Made by a program: the position numbers and the translations under genes. This document shows, in pieces, positions 46,901 to 55,854 of a stretch of 64,000 nucleotides of DNA. Within the stretch, counting starts at the first letter, position 1, and each line of letters starts with the position of its first letter. The notes below the pieces were generated by a model that searched no databases, had not been told where the DNA came from, and saw only the letters and a list, made by a program, of their open reading frames with translations. Source of the DNA: Liriodendron chinense (lineage: Eukaryota > Streptophyta > Magnoliopsida > Magnoliales > Magnoliaceae); the NCBI GenBank assembly GCA_003013855.2, contig PVNU02000773.1, positions 1,473,001-1,537,000 of the forward strand, in the 5' to 3' direction.

Positions 46901-49900
46901 GCGATGTAATTTGTGGCGAACTGCGTCACCCTGGGGCGCACTATATCCCCATCATACTTTCGTCGCATCTCGGACAATAGCCAAGTGTGGTTGTAAATGT
47001 AAGTCGTGATGAGTCGTGCGTCTGTGATAACCGTCTTCACAGTTGGTCTGTCTCCGATCGCCTCTAACATGAGATCTAAGCAATGGGCTGCGCAGGATGT
47101 CCAGTACACATGATACTTTTCCTGGATATCCTTCCCTGCCTACACAAATGCTCTCCCATTGTCTGTCACAAATTGCACAATATTCCTTCTCCTAACATCT
47201 TCCATCACTTCGTACATTAACTTGTAGATGTAGTCTGCATTTTTTATGTCGTTGGTTGCATCTACGGACTTAAGCTACACTGCCCATTCCCTGTAATACA
47301 CCATAAAATTTATGACCGACATCCTCGTTGGTCTGGTCCAACTGTCACACATGACGGTGCAGCCATACATCTCCCATGACTGCTTATACGTGTCCACATA
47401 TGCCTTCATCTCTTTATGCTCATCATCAAGATACTTCTACATTATCTCACGTGGCGTGGGTGGCAGAACACCCTCACCCCCTCATTGCACTTCATTATCA
47501 TATTCTTGAAATGAGGGCTCCCTGTCACAGGAATCTGATTGTATATAAAAAAATTAGCAATGAACTTTCAAACCTTCTTTCTCACGTTCCCCCCACTAAG
47601 CATATCCTTCAACTTTTGGTGTTTCCCCAGCCCCCTTATACATCCTCGGTTTTGAAGGTGGATCTGGCATCCACATACTACAACCACGCGTGCATCATCC
47701 CAAATAAACCTCTCATACTACTCCCGCCAACCCCAACCCCAACCCCACTCCCACACTCATGAGTAGACCCCCCCTTAAACGTAGGCCTACTCGCCTCCCA
47801 GCTCCCAGCTCCCACCTCCTCATTTGATCACTCTCCCAGTGTTCTCGGATTGATTTCTCAACCGCACGTTTAAAATCTGGATCCTCATCCTCATCTAGAT
47901 CCACCACATCATCTCCACCATATGGTCGCCGCCTTAGCTCCTCCCTAATCTCCCATTCTTGCAGCCCTGTCATCTTTTATCTTCATATTATTCTATAAGG
48001 CCGTGCTAATCTCTTCTCTCACATCTTTTGGACATTTGGGGCAATCCTTGACATTTCTATACCCCCGTTAGATGTTCCTTCAAGCGGGTTACCCCACCAC
48101 TCTGTGACACATGCCCACATAGATTACATATGACCCCATATTGGTTATTGGGGATAGGGGGACCATATCTCCATCCAATATTTGGCTGTCTTCCTCCTCT
48201 ACCTCCTTCCGACATGTTTTACTTGCAAAAGAACACCATACATATTAAGAAACAAATTACATAAAAAAATTCAAGATAATTTAATTTAAAATTAATTTTT
48301 TAATCCAAGATTAATAAATTAATCTTCCAAAACTATTAATCAGCACCTTCACAACCTTAATTTCATGTTTCCAATCCAACAATACTCCCAATTTGAGAGG
48401 AATTGAGAAATTTCGAATTTTTTCCAATTTCCCCCAAATCGGGCCACATACACTCCAATCATCAAATTAGAGTGTATGTGATGTTAGATTAGTTTTATAA
48501 TAATATTAATTCATAATTAGGAGTGGATTAATAGCTGTTGGAAAAAAAAATTCGAAAAAATAATAATTAAGTTTTTTTAGTAATTATTAATTAAAAAATT
48601 AATTAATTATTTTCGAATTTGGGGAAAATGTTGCAAATCGATCGATCAGCCCCCCTACATCTTTAAAATGTTATTTCTGATCCAACATTGCAAGTAATTT
48701 GGGAGAAATTAGTAAATTCCGAATTTCCCCTAATTTTCCCTAAATCAGCCCCCCTCTCCTAAATCTCGAAATCAAAGGTTGTAATGCTCGATTCTTGATT
48801 CTCCATGCAAAACATAAAGAATCAAGCATGTTAACTGATTTGCAACAGAATTTATTCGATTTAAACGAAAAAAAAAACGAGTTTTAAAGGAAAAATACTC
48901 ACCGAGATCAAGAGGGGGCTAACTTCGAATTTCCTTTGAAATCACCGATTTCCTCTAAAACGGTTGCGAGGGAAGGACCGAAATCCACCCAAAAGTAGGT
49001 TGGCTGCAAGAATCAACAGAAAAAAAAAAAAAAAAAAAAAAGGGTGGAAGGAGTGTTTTTTCGCAAAAAATCGCAAGTGGGGAGGAACTCCAACGTGTCT
49101 GGATGATATCTGGACGGTATCGTCTAGATATCGTCAACAACAGGAACCTACTAAAGGAGAAATCGACAATATCGTCGATATCGATAATATTGCGAGATAT
49201 TATCGACATCGCACGATAATATCTTCAATACACCAGAATCAGAGTAATTTTTTGTTACTCTTTTGCCATTTTGTATTGTAGACCTGCGATATCGATAATA
49301 TCTCCGAGCCAAGTCACCAAGTTTTAGAACTATGGTTTTTATACCTGCGCTGAGCAAACATTTAAAACCCATTTCTTTCTATGCTTGAATCTTCCCTACT
49401 TTTTTATTCAACTATGGTTCTGACACTCTAAAAGGATGGTGTCATCCATTTCGATGCTCTTAACTGCATTTGCCTTGGAATTCTCTTATGCTTTAAGAAA
49501 ATTTGGTTGTTTGGTTGGTTGTTCCTGCCCTGCCTTTTTATTCAGGTTTGGAGAGGCACTTACAGATGGGTGCTTCTGTTCAAGTTGCAGTCATCATTTG
49601 TCATTATCTTAGCCTTCTCCTAGCATTTAGGATTGGCTTTTAGCTGGTAGGTTGGCAGAAGTTGAATGATCATCTGCTCACTGGACATCAACCATCCTCT
49701 TTTAACCAGGCTCTGGAACTGGCCATGCAGAGGCTCACATCAACAGCACTCGCATGCCTACAGTCCCATCCATGGTTTTAAGACTCCTCCGAGTCCTGTG
49801 TGACTCATCTGAGTTGACTTGGACTTTGTCTGACCTAATCTGGTTCAACACCACGAGTCACCTGGACTAGTCATTCCTGCTTCTGCTGAGTCGGACTGAA

Positions 49901-51631
49901 TCACCCTGTCTTGAGTCCCAACTCGACTCTAGACTGAATAAGTCAGTCCAAGTTGTTGAGTCTTTTACCCATGGTCCCATCAAGTATTAACCCCCACCCC
50001 ACTATTACAAACACACCTCAAAATGCAAGCAAGCAAAAGTTGTCATGGAGGCGAAGTAGCTAAGCATGTTGCTGAACATGAGGGGCATGCATGCATGGAA
50101 ATTATTTTGTAGTTCAAACCACCTTTAGCCTGCCATGATTTCTTTAGCAATGATTTGCAATAAAATGTATGTGTTTTTCTATTTCTTATTTAGCAGAGGA
50201 TGCATGAACTTTACAATCAGAAATGTGTTTTGCTAAGATGATGAATGAATTGATGTCGCACTTTGGTATTGAGTGCTTCTCCAGCATTGTTGACTTAATG
50301 CACTCTTGAAAGTTGAAACCATCTGATCTATTTCAGGTGCGACATGGAAGAAAAGAAGGATGAAGAAGACAGCACTATGAATGAAGGTGAGGCAGCTGTT
50401 GCTATAGCCCATGCTAAGAGACTGGTCAAGAATGGTGTCCTTCCATCAGATATTGGAATTATAACCCCTTATGCTGCACAGGTCTAACTAGCTCCCCAAC
50501 ATATTTAATTTCAAGTTCTCATGCTTAGTTTTGATTGTGAAGAAAAAGAGGGATTATCAGGTCCTGATGCACCCGGACCTGGGTTATTGGGTTTAGTGAT
50601 CGAGTGTAAGGATTATTGATTTGATGGGCCCCACCTTTGATGGGGTACGTCCCAAAGTTCATCCAGATTTCAAGATCTTAGCCATCCAATGTTGGCCATG
50701 TTTTTTGGACGGTTGTATTATTTCTTCCTTAGCCTTCCAGATTGGAATCTTCTATTTGTAGTTTCTCTAATTGAAGGGTTAGGACTTGAGATCTCCCAAT
50801 GGGGGGATTTGGAGCTCCTCTATCCAGGTGGGACCACTATATTAACAATCTGGATCACCAAAACCATGGGCCTCAGATGTATGGAATGGGGTGTTAAGAC
50901 AATATTCACATCTGGATGAATGAGTCAATAATTCCTGGAAGAAAACCTTTAAGAGAACCCTTTGAAAGGAAACCCAACAACTGATTAGATGCAACACCAG
51001 AATTTTCTTAATGTACTGGTTTTCATCTGATGAGAAGAATGCTCTGCATTTTTCGCATCTCTGAACTCTGATTGAGGCATTCTCAAAATATTTAATATTA
51101 AAAGTAAAACCTTTGCCCTCATGGTATTCTGCAGCTCTATTTTTGTTTGTTTGGATGCCTTTGACACTTCTCTGCCACCATTTATGAACACTTTGTATGG
51201 CATGTTATGGTGTCGCAGGTTGTCTTGCTAAGGATGATGAGAAGCAAAGAAGACAAGCTTAAGGAGACGGAGATATCTACGGTCGATGGCTTCCAAGGTC
51301 GAGAGAAAGAAGCCATTATCATATCCATGGTCCGATCTAACTCAAAGAAAGAGGTATTTTTGATATCTATATCATATCACATTATATGCTTGCAATTAGG
51401 AATTTATGTTGGATACAAAAAGTTAAGGAAATGGATATATCCCATGTTTTTCAGGTGGGTTTTCTAAGTGAACGCAGGCGAATGAATGTGGCTGTGACAC
51501 GTGCAAGGAGGCAGTGCTGCATTGTGTGCGACACTGAAACTGTAAGTCATGATGCTTTCTTGAAACGCTTGGTCGAGTATTTTGAGGAGCATGGTGAGTA
51601 TTTGAGTGCGTCAGAGTTTGGATATGAATAA
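29235..51631 (+). CDS. IGHMBP2/UPF1-like superfamily 1 DNA/RNA helicase, 15 exons, exon 9 frameshifted
   Basis: Exons: 29235-29333, 30355-30459, 30559-30627, 32897-32986, 33107-33190, 34782-34946, 36008-36195, 36842-36914, 37465-37517, 41617-41874, 43018-43224, 43350-43453, 50337-50481, 51219-51353, 51455-51631, all with GT/AG borders. The predicted length is about 650 residues, close to the Arabidopsis protein I recall as At2g03270 (about 640). Seen motifs: Walker A HGPPGTGKTTT near residues 221-231, Walker B IIDEAAQ near 377-383, GDHLQLPP near 403-410, QYRMHEL, STVDGFQGREKEAIII, and RRMNVAVTRARRQC. These are the ATP-binding and motor motifs of the family, which unwinds nucleic acid with ATP hydrolysis. 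The SMUBP-2-like N-terminal part precedes the motor; I see no R3H or zinc finger. Exon 9 lacks one base against the family pattern, giving TGA at 37513-37515. The introns are rich in transposons. The ATG was chosen because it starts a family-like N-terminus joining in frame to exon 2. Confidence 0.9.
29410..29459. repeat. (CT)n microsatellite in helicase intron 1
   Basis: About 50 bases of CT repeat, 77 bases after the exon 1 donor. Open frames of RERERE or SLSLSL type here are artefacts of the repeat. Confidence 0.97.
31014..31481 (-). other. 155-codon antisense open frame in helicase intron 3, unrecognised
   Basis: Starts MAEFGQFLVPRDKLPGTKVA and stays open to TGA at 31014-31016. An AATAAA word lies about 8 bases past the stop on the same strand. 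The composition is protein-like (balanced residues, no low complexity) but I recognise no domain. It is intronless and sits inside a 2.3 kb intron in the opposite direction, so a captured or retroposed gene fragment is possible, as is chance. Length alone is the main argument. Confidence 0.3.
31631..31953. mobile_element. Small TIR MITE in helicase intron 3
   Basis: The left end GGGCCTGTTTGATTTTCCAATT and the right end AATTGGAAAACCAAACAGACCC are inverted repeats with two mismatches. Such GGGCCTGTTTGG ends are common among plant MITEs of the PIF/Harbinger or hAT groups. No unambiguous target duplication was seen, so the superfamily is left open. Confidence 0.65.
32275..32649. mobile_element. 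Small TIR MITE in helicase intron 3
   Basis: The left end GGGCCTGTTTGGATTGCTGG and the right end CATCAATCCAAACAGGCCC are inverted repeats. Inside, GGAAAACGGGATTC and the repeated TTTTCCTC phrases are also partly symmetrical. It belongs to the same broad type as the element at 31631-31953 but its interior differs. Confidence 0.65.
33198..33250. repeat. (CT)n plus poly-C in helicase intron 5
   Basis: A CT dinucleotide run followed directly by about 18 C, starting about 8 bases after the exon 5 donor at 33190. This is a likely site of length variation and of sequencing error. Confidence 0.95.
34203..34262. repeat. AT-rich palindrome in helicase intron 5
   Basis: CCCATATACATTTACTAG, a TA run, then CTAGTAAATGTATATATATA and ATGGG: a near-perfect inverted repeat of about 60 bases, followed by more TA and TG repeats up to 34331. 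It could extrude a cruciform. It lies between exons 5 and 6. Confidence 0.85.
34427..34639 (+). mobile_element. SINE in helicase intron 5
   Basis: The body 34441-34625 is flanked by TATTGGAATGCATA (34427-34440) and TATTGGAATACATA (34626-34639), a 14-bp duplication with one mismatch. TAGCCCAGCTGGAAGAC matches a tRNA A box and GGTTTGAAATGCC a B box about 45 bases later. It ends GCGTTGCATGAC and an A-rich tail. The 3' half (GTGTGACTAACCGTGTGGG, CCCAGCTAACAGGGTGGGTG) identifies the family at 14336 and 17926. Same strand as the gene. Confidence 0.9.
37465..37517 (+). other. Helicase exon 9 with one-base deletion and premature stop
   Basis: The exon reads GTT CTG CGA ... GAC ATT CGC AAG, then AAATGAAG before the GTAACTAG donor. 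The family has Lys-Glu-Met-Lys here, which needs one more G after position 37509. As written, frame 1 meets TGA at 37513-37515. The exon is 53 bases, where 54 would keep phase. Skipping it would keep the frame, because exon 8 ends and exon 10 starts on codon borders. It may be a true mutation, an assembly error, or tolerated through skipping. Confidence 0.8.
38035..38235. repeat. ATATCGG-rich repeat in helicase intron 9
   Basis: Dense in words such as CCATATCGG, GCGATATGG and ACGATACG. The vocabulary is like that of the GATATCG-rich ends of the hAT elements at 2403 and 39511, but I could not align it as a copy or find its ends. Confidence 0.4.
39066..39215 (-). mobile_element. Possible second SINE type (minus strand) in intron 9
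   Basis: On the minus strand AGTTGAGCTGGTAGCGC is a good A box and GGCTGGAATCG a weak B box about 35 bases on. A T-rich run at 39066-39075 on the plus strand could be the complement of an A tail. No target duplication was found and the family differs from the SINE at 34441. Confidence 0.3.
39511..40884 (+). mobile_element. Non-autonomous hAT element, copy B, in helicase intron 9
   Basis: A 1374 bp element beginning CAGTGTCCGTAG and ending GCAAACACTG (CAGTGTTTGC inward), so both ends have the hAT word CAGTG. The flanks CCAGTAAG (39503-39510) and CCAGCAAG (40885-40892) agree at 7 of 8 bases. From about 39835 to 40860 it is homologous to 48236-49300, the DNA just 5' of the decayed hAT transposase. 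Over its whole length it is homologous, inverted, to copy A at 2403-3708. The right end is rich in GATATCG words. No transposase. Confidence 0.85.
42545..42620 (+). mobile_element. RTE LINE 3' tail fragment in intron 10
   Basis: CGCCGACCCCAATTAGTTGGGATAAGGCTTAGATGACGATGATGAG is split here as GACCCCAATTAGTTGGG, ATAAGGCTTAG and a GATGATGA tail. This is the usual 3' end of plant RTE elements. A minus-strand trace of the same signature (CTTATCCCAACTAATGGGGT) is at 31541-31565. Confidence 0.6.
43560..45250. other. G-rich stretch of helicase intron 12
   Basis: Strongly G-biased plus strand, with pure G runs at about 43759-43781, 43953-43986 and 44424-44438. Open frames are repeat artefacts (for example a run of Gly or Pro). 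Phrases such as GCCTGGGTGGTTGTAACGCTC near 44190 faintly recall plant LINE ORF1, but nothing definite. Confidence 0.4.
44472..44589. mobile_element. 118-bp hAT MITE in helicase intron 12
   Basis: The left end TAGGGCTGTCAACGGGTCGG and the right end, read inward, TAAGGCTATCAATGGGCCGG are inverted repeats. The flanks are GAAGTTGT (44464-44471) and GAAGCTGT (44590-44597), 7 of 8 matching. This is the very common GGGCTGTCAATGGGCCGGGC type of plant hAT MITE. Confidence 0.85.
45312..48215 (-). pseudogene. Decayed hAT transposase gene (BED finger, DUF659, hAT dimerisation domain)
   Basis: The minus strand starts at ATG 48215 with NNQYGVICNLCGHVSQSGGV and RLKEHLTGV, a BED zinc finger with its CxxC and an H in place; a stop follows. 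An acidic linker lies at about 47973-47720. DUF659-type sequence follows (DSWTRPTRMSVINF near 47330; FVTDNGRAFV, a stop, then YWTSCAAHCLDLMLEAIGD near 47100), then MVNNEVYPSMGSLYASIQAM, then after intron-like gaps MHEMYAHLFPHYDGKATFG, EWWAVYGCDCEVLRRLAIRV and LAQTVSSSPCERNWSTFSLI, the hAT dimerisation signature. The tail is Gly/Asp/Ser-rich, in another frame (45644-45312). At least three in-frame stops and frame changes make it inactive. Several breaks have GT/AG borders and may be true introns. The protein would cut and rejoin element ends. It sits antisense in helicase intron 12. Confidence 0.85.
48236..49330 (+). repeat. hAT 5' flank shared with copies A and B
   Basis: Directly upstream (on the minus strand) of the BED-finger ATG at 48215. 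It aligns over about 1.05 kb with 39835-40860 (shared strings TTAATAAATTAATNTTCCAA, TTTGGGGAAAATNTTGCAAA, AATCAAAGGTTGTANTGCT) and, inverted, with 2440-3400. It ends in GATATCGATAATATC words at about 49290. Its last bases (CAAGTTTTAGAACTATGG) differ from the CACTG end of copy B, so the right border is uncertain. Confidence 0.75.
49755..49980. repeat. GACTCGG-type repeat in helicase intron 12
   Basis: Bounded by ATGGTTTTAAGACTCCTCCG and, inverted, ATGGGTAAAAGACTCAACAA. The inside is rich in GAGTC/GACTC words. It resembles MITE-like repeats of the type CATAGTTCTAAAACTCGG, seen also at the end of the block at 48236-49330. No target duplication confirmed. Confidence 0.4.
50535..50935. repeat. Repeat in helicase intron 13
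   Basis: CAGGTCCTGATGCACCCGGACC and GATGGGCCCCACCTTTGATGGG on the left, and CAGGTGGGACCACTATATTA on the right, tie this block to the fold-back style of repeat. Complete ends were not found. Confidence 0.35.
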
Positions 51632-51987
51632 ATGGTATTGTTAGCGAAGGAAATCTCTATGGCTAAAATTTTTGCATGGTGGGTGAGCTGGAATCAAGCC
51701 GGCTGCCCTTACAGGCTAACACTAGGCTTGATCCTAAATAATTTTATTACATTGCCAAAACTCTTATTTTATAGGTATTTGTAAGGTACTGTGTTCACTC
51801 AATTCAAGTGTACAAAGAAAATTTTAAGTAAACCACTTGTTTCACACATGACCTCACAAGGTGTTGTGGTATGTTAAAGAAACCCAATAATTCATGTTGA
51901 AAATTGCTATTTATCACGAACCTTGCAACTATGCTCTAAACAACTCTATGGTCAAAACAAAAAGGAAGAGGACCCATGTGTTAAAGG

Positions 51988-52455
51988 GGCATGCTCCAGT
52001 GGTACCGGTACCACAATAAGCTTATGGTGCTACCAGGCAGATGTATGTTCCAGTGATGCATTCACAGAATCCAACCTGTCCATAAGATGCGTCACCTCAG
52101 AAAATCTCCAGAGCCCAGAAATCATACCAATCCAATACTCAGATGGGCCACAACACAGGGAACATATTGAGAGGGAATGCCCACTGTTAATTTGCTTGGA
52201 GGACCGTGTTGTGTATATATAATCAAGGTCATTCAGACCCTTTATCCAGTCCAGGTGAAGGGTCATGCCAAGATTCAGGTTGTTTCGCATCTCAGGTGGG
52301 CTCCTGTGGAATTCAAGGGTGGGTCCCTCACAGCTCGTTCCTATTTCTGTGGCTCACATTACTTGGATCAAGCTTAGTTTTGGGTGCTAGAGGGGTCAGA
52401 TGGTGCAAGTATATCACATGGGCCCCACATCTGCCCGGTACCACTGGAGCACGCC
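51988..52455. mobile_element. TIR element between the helicase and DREB2F-like genes
   Basis: The left end GGCATGCTCCAGTGGTACCG and the right end, read inward, GGCGTGCTCCAGTGGTACCG differ at one base in 20. About 468 bp. Inside: GGGCCACAACACAGGGAACA and GATGTGGGGCCC-like words as in the fold-back family. Target duplication unclear (TGTTAAAGG against TGTTGTCAA). Confidence 0.75.
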
Positions 52456-52908
52456 TGTTGTCAAAAAGGAGGAATGAATACATGCCTTGAAAGCAACCTA
52501 TGACCAGCTACAGTTACCAGCCGGCAACCTGAAAAAGAGCTTGTATACCTACCCAATTAAGCTTTCTTCTCAGACTATTGTCTTTTGTTGCGTGGAACAT
52601 CCTTTTTTTTTGAAAGGCATGCAACATTTCTTAATTTGATTTGATTCTTCCAAAAATAACTGCCACTTTAGGAAACTAATATGATAGTTGGAAAGCTGAA
52701 AACAAAAAAGAAAATAAAACCTCTGTAACTGTCCAACTAAGCTTGATTTGTCACATCATATTATTAGTTATTTCCTGCATGAGTCCTATCCATCCATTGG
52801 CCAAAAAAAAAAAAGGGAAAAAGAAGAAGGAGAAAGTCCTACTTATTCCTGCAGGAGTCCTAACCATTGTCAAAAACAAAAAGAAGTCCTCCTAACATAA
52901 CTGACACT

Positions 52909-53793
52909 TCAGAGATCCCATATAGAAACAGGCAAGCTCATTTCATGTATATCATGTATATCATCGACCTGCAAGCTCCCAACTTCAGCTCCTTGATGGT
53001 CTTCCACACCATGCATGTCCACCAATGTGTCCCAGTTAAAAGATTGCTGATCAAGACCCACCATCTCTTCCACCAGCCTATCGTTCTCATGTGAAGATTC
53101 TGCTGGCAACATGGTGTTGCTATCCGATCCATTCTCTTCTTTCAGTAGACCCAACTGCTGAAGAAATTCCGTTAGATCGATCTGAGGCCTCTCTTCCTGA
53201 CCTGCCAATGGATATTCAGGTGAAAACTCCACCTCTTCCTCTTTAGTTATTGGATTTTCTAAGTAGGCTTTTGCATCCGCATCTGAAAATTGGGATTTCC
53301 GCTCATGGGTAGAAGGTCGGTTCTGGCTACTACTGCTGTTCTTCAGTTCTTGGAGCTTTTGATGAATGGCCTGAACATTGTGTTGGGCATTCAGATTAAG
53401 CAATCCGCATGAAGGAAACATGGAAATGAAGTTGCTGGACGGAAACCATTGGAACTTCTGTGGATTACTTGGAGAATCAAAGCTCAAATGGAGGTGGGGT
53501 AGATTGAGATAGGCTTCGGGCCCATACAGCCTTATAGCAGCTTCATCGTAAGCCATGGCGGCTTCTTCGGCTGTAGAAAAGGAGCCCAACCAGAGCCTTC
53601 TTCTCTTCTTGGGTTCTCTAATCTCAGCCACCCATTTGCCCCAAGTTCTCTGCCTGACGCCCCTGTATTCACATGAGGCGTTTTGCGGGCCACCCTTCCC
53701 TCTTGTTGGACCTTTCTTCCATGGCTTGAGTGGCGGTTGTCTGGAGTTATCCATTGGGTTTTTTGGCAAGAGAAGGGAGTTATTCTGGGACAT
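52909..53793 (-). CDS. DREB2F: DREB2F-like AP2/ERF transcription factor
   Basis: An intronless 294-residue protein. A basic N-terminus (KPWKKGPTRGKGGPQN at about 23-38, likely nuclear import) leads into one AP2 domain at about 42-99, with YRGVRQRTWGKWVAEIREP and LWLGSFSTAEEAAMAYDEAA. Val at domain position 14 (residue 55) and Glu at 19 (residue 60) are the DREB-type pair that favour the dehydration-responsive element core over the GCC box. Downstream PSSNFISMFPSCGLLNLNAQ, EIDLTEFLQQLGLLKEEN-like PQIDLTEFLQQLGLLKEENG, FNWDTL and a final SIWDL match the layout I recall for Arabidopsis DREB2F (At3g57600, about 277 residues). The acidic C-terminus is a probable activation region. The role by family is stress-responsive transcription in the nucleus. 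The first ATG (53793) was taken; Met14 is an alternative. Convergent with the helicase gene. Confidence 0.92.
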   Translation of the reverse strand: MSQNNSLLLPKNPMDNSRQPPLKPWKKGPTRGKGGPQNASCEYRGVRQRTWGKWVAEIREPKKRRRLWLGSFSTAEEAAMAYDEAAIRLYGPEAYLNLPHLHLSFDSPSNPQKFQWFPSSNFISMFPSCGLLNLNAQHNVQAIHQKLQELKNSSSSQNRPSTHERKSQFSDADAKAYLENPITKEEEVEFSPEYPLAGQEERPQIDLTEFLQQLGLLKEENGSDSNTMLPAESSHENDRLVEEMVGLDQQSFNWDTLVDMHGVEDHQGAEVGSLQVDDIHDIHEMSLPVSIWDL

Positions 53794-53844
53794 GGAAAGA
53801 TGGGATGAAGGGCGCGGGATATGTAGTGAGTGAGTGTAGCTTGG

Positions 53845-53862
53845 TTTTAAATGTTTTCACGT
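53845..53862 (-). promoter_or_regulatory. TATA-like and ACGTG words upstream of the DREB2F-like gene
   Basis: On the minus strand ATTTAAAA lies about 55 bases before the ATG and ACGTG about 68 before it. ACGTG is the core of abscisic-acid-responsive elements. Both are short and could be chance. If the TATA-like word is used, the 5' leader would be very short. Confidence 0.25.
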
Positions 53863-53961
53863 TTTCAGTTTTTCAAGCCCATGTGACCGTTGGCTACTGT
53901 AGATACCTTCGAATCCAGAGGGATATTTGGGGTTAGTTTTCTGTATTAACTCTGGCAGATT

Positions 53962-54360
53962 GTGATGGATGATATGCAGGCACCTAGAAATTGCGTATTT
54001 GGAATGCTAGTAATTCAAAATAAACTGTCCAATTTATGAGTCCCAGTTTAGATATATCACGACCCAAAAATTTCAATTATTTGATTATCTGACCATCAGA
54101 TTGGTGGACAACTATTCAACGGTTAAAAATGAAAATATCGCATGGTCCTATTTCACAAACAAGTGCCAACGGATCAGCGGTTAGGATTGTCCAACAAAAC
54201 TGATTCTGAGACTTTCGTCTTACGCATTGTGGGTTCTACAATTTAATCGGTTTAATCCGAGCTAATTGATTCCACTTATGCATTTTCCGAGTGCATGCGT
54301 ATCAATTGTCATTCGCAGCCAGAGTATCAGATAACTCCCTTGAGGTATTCTTTTGGGAGA
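53962..54360 (+). repeat. Repeat, copy 1 of the pair with 58262-58630
   Basis: Shares with 58262-58630, in order and orientation, GCAGGCACCTAGAAATT against ACAGGCACTTAGAAATT, TAATTCAAAAT against TAATTCAAATT, CAACGGTTAAAAATGAA against GACGGTTAAAAACGAA, CAATTTAATCGGTTTAATCC against CAATTTAATTAGTTCAAACT, and GCGTATCAATTGTCATTCGC against GCGTATCAAGTGTCAATCGC. Element type unknown. It lies in the upstream region of the DREB2F-like gene. Confidence 0.65.
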
Positions 54361-55850
54361 GCCCAAGGCTGCTTTTCGTGTAGAATAATTAATTAATATT
54401 GATCTAGTGAGCTAAGTATATGGGAACCTTCCCATGGACATGGTTGCATTTGAACTCGTTGACATCCATATCGCAGATCTGGACCGTCCATTAGGCCTAT
54501 ACGCTCATCCTAGGATTTCTTGAAGAATCATAGTAATGATCAGATAATCCAAACTGTCCATCCAGTGGCATGATAGGAAATAGATGGACAGGACCGTTCG
54601 TAGATTGGTTCAGTTTTGGATGTTTAAGACCATTGGGTTGGTATAAATTTTGCGCTGTAGTGGAAGAAGAATGATCTGGTCTTAATGGACGGTTTGGATG
54701 GGTGACTTGAGTACTACCGAGAGTCCAGATGCAACTCCGTGGATGGGAAGGTTCCCATGCATTTATCCCACTAGATCACTTCTCCCTTGTAGAAAGGCAT
54801 GTTTAATAATAATCTGGTTGTTGGGTTTTATGCATGTTGGAGTGCGAGAATTACATGCATTTGCATTTGAGCATGGATCCTAGGTTTGATGAATCCATTG
54901 CACACGTATGCATGTACGTGTACCTATGTATATTGTATGTGTGAGGCTTGCCCCTTGTGCGTTCGTCCGGTCTGGCTCTCCACTTGGTGATCCTGTCCAT
55001 TCATCTAGGTGGTCCTACAATAGGTGGGCCACATGGGAAAGAAACCAATGATTAGAGATCCTGCTGTCCACACAACCCACAGTTCAATACATGCATTGAC
55101 GATGAGGATCTTTCATCAGTGGCACTTGGTGGGACCTTCCAGCCGGATGGTGGGGGCCCTTAAAAGCGATCTTCCCCAGCAAACCCCCTCTTGTTATTGT
55201 AGGGTTTGGAAGTCACCCACTAAAAACTCGTGTCAGTAGTGGGCTGGCCATTTAGAATCAGGGCCCGGCCTGTATTGACTTGATCTTTGAGCGATGCTGA
55301 CTGGGTTGGATTTGATCGGTGCCCCAAGTAAAGGCCCATTTGGACCATGTTCTGACCCTGAATTGTGGCAGATTGGGCTCAGGCTGACCCCTACCTGGTC
55401 CGTTTCTGCCTTTGTAAAACCCTTGGATTCTTTCCCATTGATAGAAATGGTGGGACTCGCAACAGTAGGGTCCACTGGGAGGATGGTCCAAATCATCCAA
55501 TCAATGTGCCACGAGTGGGGTCCATAAAACGGTACAAAGGGCCCACAAATATGTTTCTGGAGTTGAGTGAGGTAATATTTTGATTGAGATGGTATGTTTT
55601 AAGAAGCATGCAAAAGGTGGGACCCACCATCATGATCACCTGATTTGATCCATTCATTGAATTTTGATGTCGTGGCACTTTCATACTAGGTGATCATCAT
55701 ACTGCTCCCCACCTTTTGCAAAAATCAGATTTTCTACAGGTGACACCAGGAGTTCCTTGTATCCTTTTCACTTTGACTTCTGAAAGATACGGTGAAGGGG
55801 TTTATTTTTGGTGGAATTTCAAATAAGACCCTATCCTTACTCTATTTCCA
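54361..55850. other. Intergenic, repeat-derived, no gene seen
   Basis: Two related stretches with GGACGGTTTGGATGG, GGGAACCTTCCCATGGACAT (54421) and its inverted counterpart GGATGGGAAGGTTCCCATGC (54740) suggest a fold-back element at about 54420-54770. The later part has GGCCCGGCCTG and similar words without defined ends. Confidence 0.4.
54420..54772. mobile_element. Fold-back element with CTAGTGAG/CCCACTAG-type ends
   Basis: The left arm has GATCTAGTGAGCTAAGTATA then TGGGAACCTTCCCATGGACA. The right arm has GGAAGGTTCCCATGCATTTA then TCCCACTAGATCACTTC, so GATCTAGTG and CACTAGATC mirror each other. The interior arms TCTGGACCGTCCATTA and TAATGGACGGTTTGGAT are also mirrored. About 370 bp. Confidence 0.6.
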
Positions 55851-55854
55851 AAGG

